A DNA stretch of 64,000 nucleotides. Source: Numida meleagris. Its lineage: Eukaryota > Chordata > Aves > Galliformes > Numididae. The number at the start of each line of letters is the position of its first letter. Positions within the stretch are counted from its first letter, which is position 1. The stretch spans positions 68,485,763 to 68,549,762 of the forward strand of contig NC_034409.1 of the NCBI RefSeq assembly GCF_002078875.1, written 5' to 3'. Below, one piece after another: positions 58,406 to 64,000 of the stretch. A program made the position numbers and the translations under genes. The notes beneath the pieces were generated by a model. The model was not told the origin of the DNA. It saw nothing but the letters and a program-made list of their open reading frames with translations, and did not search any database.

Positions 58406-61400
58406 GTATTAAATACATGTCTTGGTTTGAAATAACCTTGAAATAGACATCTGTTTTTAACAACAAGCAATGGAAATCCAGTGGGTGAGCTCCAACAGTG
58501 AGCTGGCGTCACTGAAACACTCCTGAGCCAGACACGTTGAGGACACTGCTCTCTCCAAGGGACCATCCCCAGCAGTAGCTTCAGTTTGGGACTGAGGTCC
58601 ATAATTGCGTAAGCAGGCATTTGATGAAAATCAGTTTTGACATCTCCACTCAGGATGCAGTGTTGCTCTCCAACCTTGCATCATATGCACGTAAAAGTTG
58701 TGTAGGTACACCTGGAGGTGCTTTTCCCTGTGCTGGACAGAGAGACCAGGGCACTGACACCACCCTGTCCCCTGTGCAGCCTACAGATACTCATGAGTGG
58801 GAATTTGGTTTACTTGGGAAGGTGTCCTGGTTCCTGGTGGGACAAATAAAACCAGTGCCAGCATCAAGGGTTTTTAATGGAGGAAATGCTACTGAAAGGT
58901 GGCCTTGGTGAAGCGTTGCAGCAGCTGATCTGTGGACAGAAAGCTGTGTGATACTCCTGCTCTAATTCTTTTTTTCACAAGGGTCGCTTTTAAAAAAAAA
59001 TATAGAGATACATAGTTTTGCCTCCAGCATATGCTGTACTAGCATAGCAGCTCTTCAAGCACCGTGTTTTCCAGTGCATATGTGAGTGACAGCACCCAAA
59101 AGCAGCAGCTGTTACATAAAGGAGCCCAACGCTTCCTCAGCAGTCACGGTGGCCTCACTGGCCTCCTCCGCCACATTGGCCATTGGAGGTTGTCACCTCT
59201 GGGGCAGACACTGCCGCGTCAGAGCATCACCAGGGAGCTCACCTGCACTGCTGTCCTATGACAAAGCCAGGAGGTAAAATGAATAACCAGCTCAAAATAG
59301 GAATTGGCATCATATCATGGTTATTTTGCTTCTAAGGTCTATGAGCATTAAGGATAGCTGTTGCTTTGTAATGATCTAGTTGAGTTTTAATGAGTAGCTT
59401 AATTGTTTTATTTAGCAGGGGGATGCCCAATGAATTATTATGAAACCAGATTTAGCACTTGGTTTCCTTTAATATTAAGATGTAAAAGTCTGATTTGTAC
59501 TGCCTGTAAATTGCTGTATCTCAGCATGGAAATGCTCCTGAATAATTTAGGCTTTCTTTAAGGAAGCCAGCAATGTACCCTGAAAAGATTAATATTCAAC
59601 AGACGTCCATCATCTAAGTAAACACATTTTTTTTCTAAAAGTGTATTCAGTTTTCATAAATTCCACTAATGGGTCAGAAACCTTCCTGGCTGATGTTCAC
59701 AGGGTTTGTCTCTTCGCCTTTTTTTGTTTATTCGTCAAGATGACTTCACCTGCATGAGGCTTAGACAAATCTGACCTCTTGAAAGGAAATGAGTGGACGT
59801 TCTTTGAACAGGACTGGAAGAAAATAAGAAAGGCTGTACTTGGAGCCGCCTGGAGAAAAGCCTTCACAGGGCGCAGTCTGCTCAGTGTCAGCTCGGCACA
59901 TGAACTGGACAGGGATGGGATCACACCACAGGACATCAGCAGCTTGACTCCTGCGTTCCTGCGCTCTGGTTGGCAGGAGCTGTGCCATGGCCCATGGCCA
60001 CTGCCAGGCCATGCCCTCCACATACTAGGCTTTTCTCTAAATGTTGAGACACTAGGACTCCTGTATTTCCATTTCAACAATGAAATTTGTTGAAATGTAT
60101 GAAAGAACCAAAGTCTGCTGAGCTTTAGGCTCAGGTACCAGCAAGAGAAAACGGATACACCTACATCTGATATATCTATAAGAAAGTTGATGTGGAGTCA
60201 GAAGAGACACACGGCTTGCCTGCAACAAAGCTGATACTAGACTAGATTATAAAACAAGCATCAGCTTTGAAGTTGTTGACTCTACCCATAAACCAAAACT
60301 GTCTGGTTGGAAACAAGCACAGCAAACTATAAGTAAGCAAAACCTGGCCTCAGCTATGAGTGTAGGTGGAAGCCCAAGTTTCCCCAATCTGAGGCAGTCT
60401 GGACCACACATCTCACTCTCTGGGCAGGTGAGAACTGCCTCAGTGTTTTGAGCCCAGAACTCAACTTTCTGTGGGTCTGGATGCATTTGGGTATCTGCTT
60501 GTGGATCACACACCTTTGGGGTTTGTGGCAGGCCTGGCAAAGGATGAATTTTGGACAGTGAAGTCATAGAGACAGATACCACGTCACAAAGGGAGAGAAT
60601 TACACTCTCAACTGTTTTTCTAAAGTAAATGCCCAAGACATAGATTATTACAAAGGATAACTACAGAGGTTGGAAGGAATGAGTGACTTATTAGAAATGG
60701 ACTAGTCCCACAAGGAATCACCAGGGAAGTGGTTCTAGTATAAATGATGATGCTCAGCACTTCTTGAAGAAGCCAAGTCTCTTTAATTCTGGGCTGACTC
60801 CAGAGTGTCTTCAGCCCTGGTGTTCAGCAATTGAGTTTGCCAGGACAGTACTTGCGGATGCAGCACTTGTTTAGAGAACCAGAAATATTCCCGTAACAGC
60901 AGTAGCTGACTTTCTGCTCATCCTCCCTTTTGAAATTCCCCTCTTGGGAAGTGTGGCAGAGGTTGGGCTGCATGGACATGAGGAAGGACCTGAAATAAGG
61001 GGTAGTGGGCAATGTCGACTCTCCAGGTCAGAGGGATCTGCAAAGCCCAAAACAGAATGCAGTACTGGGAGAATGCTTTTTCTCATTTGGATATAAAGCT
61101 CTCTGCAAGAAAAAAGAATTTGGATCAAATTGTTTTTGAGGGTTTCATTTTCTCTTCCCTGGCTAATGAGCATGAACATCAGTGTTTCTGCAGCTGTGGG
61201 CAGGCAGGAAGGTGCAGCACACTGCTGAAACTCACATTTCCATATGCTCTGTCACAACTGGAAATACTGCCTTCATGTTGTTTCCAAATAACCAACATTA
61301 GAGGGTAATTTGAGTGCCTTATTATCACTGAAGGAAAGAGCCTACATAAATAGCCACACTTCACAGAAGTGCTCCAGCAAAGACACATCGCTCGCATTGG

Positions 61401-62870
61401 CACATGGCCTCTGGGATGCAAAGGCACTTTGCTCCCACTGCACTGATGCCAGCTCCTATGGGGCTCCACTCCTGCTCCAGCTCCAGGACATGCAAGCCCA
61501 GTGGGGTCCCAGCTCCCCTCAGGCCCTCAGCTTGGCAGAATTGGGAAAGGGCTGCAGGATTCTGCAGGGAGATTGTGGCCAAGACCACAACTTGGTGTGC
61601 CATGGTGCCCTTCAGCCATGGGGTACAACAACTGCAGGTGTTTTTCAGCCTCTATCCCTCCGCTTGGCAGTCCTGCCTGAAAGCACCTTAGCATTTATAG
61701 GTCCTGAGCACTGCCATTCTTTGTGGCTGTGGGTGTGAGGCAAGGGGTGAGGAACTCTCCATAAACAGAGTTTTAACAAAAGAAGAGTGTTTGGAAACCA
61801 AGGCTTGGTATTTCATTGAAATGCTGTATCTTGCAGGAAGGATATAAACACAGCCATAAAAAGAGATCCCCGTGTCTAGTCCTTTCATTTAAAATTGCAG
61901 TTGGTAAGACTATTTATTGCAATAAATAGCCAAGGAAGCATCTTCAATCAAGTGACAGCACATTCCCATACTCTAATTAAATTTGAAGCTCAATTACTAT
62001 TCTATAAGTCAATAGTGTAGACAAGATTATTACAGGAAAATCCCCAGAGATGTCAAGGCTGAAAGGTGGAAGAGTGCTCACGCTGAGCTTTTATTGCCAT
62101 GCCATAAATCTGAACACAGCAGGGCCAGGTCCTGCACTCATGGTTGCAACCTATGGGGTAGTCCCACACCAAGATCATCTGGGCCTTAAGTTACCACAAA
62201 TCCTGCCTCCCCTCCCCACAGCTTCAAGCTGTCCCCATTTTGGCAGAAAGTGGCTGCTGCAAGGTGACCTTCTCACCCTCTGTTCCTTCCTTCCCATACC
62301 CTGAGCAAGGCAGCCAGGAAGGGCCCGATGCAGGTAATTTTATAAGCCCCCCGGTGGCAGTGGACAGGCTTCACAACAAACAAGCTGGTACTGCTGGAAC
62401 AATTTATAACTGCTCACACACACACACAAAAACCCTACTCCTCTCTGGTATAATGCCATCTCTTCAGTCATATGGACGCAATTCAGATCCTACAGATGTG
62501 GGTTTACACTCTGAAATTCTTTTTCCCTTTAAGTGGTGGCTGCTGCAGCATGGTGGTGCTGGGCATCACCTCCAGGCATGAGGGGGCAAGCCCAGGCCCC
62601 ATTGTCTGCCTGCACTTGATCAGTTGCCAAGACAAATGCCAGTGAGTGCCAGCTGTGCCAGAGGCTTGTGGCAGAGCTGAGAGTGTGCGCCAAGCCTGCT
62701 TTCTGCCTCAGTCTCTCTCTGCAGCATCTGATGACCTGAGTTCACTCGCTATCATGCAGGGCATCTGGGGGTTGCAACGTCTAGGCTCTGGATTGGAAAT
62801 GAACTGAAATTAGCACAAACTCAGCCCACCTCTGGCAAGAAGCAGTCCTTGCATGGAAACAATTAGGATA
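58406..62870. other. Intergenic region with candidate conserved blocks
   Basis: About 4.5 kb with no recognised gene. AT-rich blocks at 59280-59660 and 61890-62040 carry many TAAT/ATTA cores and no repeat signature, and look like conserved noncoding candidates. A (CA)n run is at 62414-62428. Confidence 0.5.
59280..59660. promoter_or_regulatory. Candidate conserved noncoding block downstream of SSPN
   Basis: An AT-rich, repeat-free stretch with many homeodomain-like cores: TTTAATGAGTAG, CTTAATTGTTTT, CAATGAATTATTATG, GATTAATATT. Motif density is the only evidence. Confidence 0.25.
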
Positions 62871-62891
62871 CACACACATATATATATATAT
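62871..62891. repeat. (CA)/(TA) microsatellite at CR1 boundary
   Basis: ACACACA followed by a TA run, immediately upstream of the next CR1. It may mark the insertion site. Confidence 0.85.
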
Positions 62892-62914
62892 TTAATTGTA
62901 TTCCTTATTATGTA

Positions 62915-63437
62915 CTTGGCGTTGGAAAGGCTGCACCTCAAGTTCTGTGTTCAGTTTTGGGCCCCTCGCTACAAGAAATACATTCAGACTCTGGAGCATG
63001 TCCAGAGAAGAGCAGCGAAGCTGGTGAGGGGTCTGGAGCACAGGCCTTATGAGGAATGGCTGAGGGAGCTGGGATTGTTGAGTGTGGAGGAGATTCAGGG
63101 GAGACCTTATCACTGCCTACAACTCCCTGAAAGGAGGTTGTGTCAAGGTGGGGGTCGGCCTCTTCTCCTGCATAGCTTGTGATAGGAATAGAGATTCCCT
63201 CCAGCTGCGTCAGGGGAGGTTCGGGTTGAATATTAAAAAAAAAATTATACTCAGAAAAAGTGGTCAAGGATTGGAACATGCTGCCTGGGGAGGTGGTGGA
63301 GTCATCGTGCCTGAAGGTGTTCAAGAAATGTGTGGGTGTGGCATTGAGGGACGTGGTTAGTGTGCAAGGTGGGAATGGGCCACTGGTTGATCTGGATGAT
63401 CTTAGAATCTTAATGATTCTATGATTCTATGATTTCT
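62915..63437 (+). mobile_element. CR1 LINE, ORF2 end plus 3' UTR with octamer tail
   Basis: Starts in the last part of ORF2: GAAAGGCTGCACCTCAAGTTCTGTGTTCAGTTTTGG, then the frame with [32 protein letters not shown] (in 62853-63182). Next comes the 3' UTR with TTGGAACATGCTGCCTGGGGAGGTGGTGGAGTCATCGTGCCTG and a terminal ATTCTATGATTCTATGATTTC tail ending near 63437. It has an internal run of A (63233-63243) and frameshifts. Confidence 0.94.
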
Positions 63438-63499
63438 GCCATCTGCCTGAAGAGAAGATTCTTTGGATCCTAATGAAAGAAATTAAAGGATTTTCTTAA

Positions 63500-63515
63500 A
63501 TATATATATATATAT
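63500..63515. repeat. (TA)n microsatellite
   Basis: Eight TA dinucleotides; the remaining 63516-64000 holds nothing recognised. Confidence 0.85.
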
Positions 63516-64000
63516 CCTTATTCAGACAGCTTGATGTTCAGTGCCCTGTTTCACTTCATAGGTTTGAAATATAAGAGATTATTATTTAGATAGAGTCATG
63601 CAATGGTAGGTCTCCATACTGTGAGGGAGCTGAGGAGCCAGAGCAACATGGTTGGGCAGTCTGCAGCCCTCTGCGCTTACTGCTCTCACTGCAGGCCAAG
63701 GCGAGTCTGAAAATCTTCAAAAAAGTAAATTCCTTTGGTTTGCAGATGGTCACCTGTCCTGATGGGCCCTCTTCCCTGTGCCAGCAGCAAGCCCTGCGCT
63801 ACAGCTGGGCTGCACTGTGTGATGCACTGCCTGCTTGTCACAGGGCCTGGGCCACAGCCCCTTGTCTCTTTGAAGGGCAGGGACACGCTGCAGGGGTTTG
63901 CGTGAGCTTCAGACGGGGACATGCCCACTTCCCTCCAGCCTCTGTCTGGCTTTTGAATAGCTTGTATAATAAGTTATAAATGACAATTAAAACATAAAAC

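Noticed and set aside
43300..64000. Exons of ITPR2, expected next to SSPN in human
   Set aside because: No frame resembles the IP3-receptor C-terminus (pore or coiled-coil); the gene is probably beyond the right edge.

Overview
This window is vertebrate nuclear DNA, almost certainly from a bird. It is gene-poor and intron-rich, and its repeats are dominated by CR1 LINE copies that end in the avian-type ATTCTATG octamer tail. Two genes recognisable from their protein products are present, in the order BHLHE41 (minus strand) then SSPN (plus strand). That is the same neighbour order and orientation as on human 12p12.1. I cannot name the species. No tRNA, rRNA, CRISPR array or LTR retrovirus was recognised.

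Layout. 1-510: first two coding exons of BHLHE41 (DEC2) on the minus strand; the bHLH and Orange domains lie beyond the left edge. 361-1500: GC-rich, CpG-rich BHLHE41 promoter side, broken by a 227-base assembly gap (511-737), with a perfect CACGTG E-box. 1500-23200: about 22 kb of intergenic DNA. It holds a degraded coding-like stretch near 2.2-2.5 kb, tandem hairpins at 11.5 kb, three CR1 pieces, a very old L3/CR1-type LINE, a MIR-like SINE and homeodomain-site-rich stretches that look like regulatory candidates. 23220-40857: the complete coding region of SSPN (sarcospan) in three exons (98 + 29 + 121 codons = 248 residues), with introns of about 11.9 kb and 5.0 kb. Intron 1 holds a CR1 tail, a MIR-like SINE and candidate enhancers. 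Intron 2 holds a 0.9 kb CR1. 40858 to about 43300: probable long SSPN 3' UTR with a first canonical AATAAA at 43278. 43300-64000: intergenic DNA downstream of SSPN, with six more CR1 copies (including a tail-to-tail pair at 48.1-50.5 kb), a palindromic MITE-like fossil and simple repeats. ITPR2, the next gene in human, is not seen and probably starts beyond the right edge.

The two genes are not a functional unit. BHLHE41 is a circadian and differentiation transcriptional repressor. SSPN is a four-pass membrane protein of the dystrophin-glycoprotein complex in muscle. The intergenic and intronic candidate elements could serve either gene; that is inference from motif content only. I did not find a convincing new biological system. 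The points most worth checking are the candidate regulatory blocks, the palindromes and the fossil repeats listed as findings.
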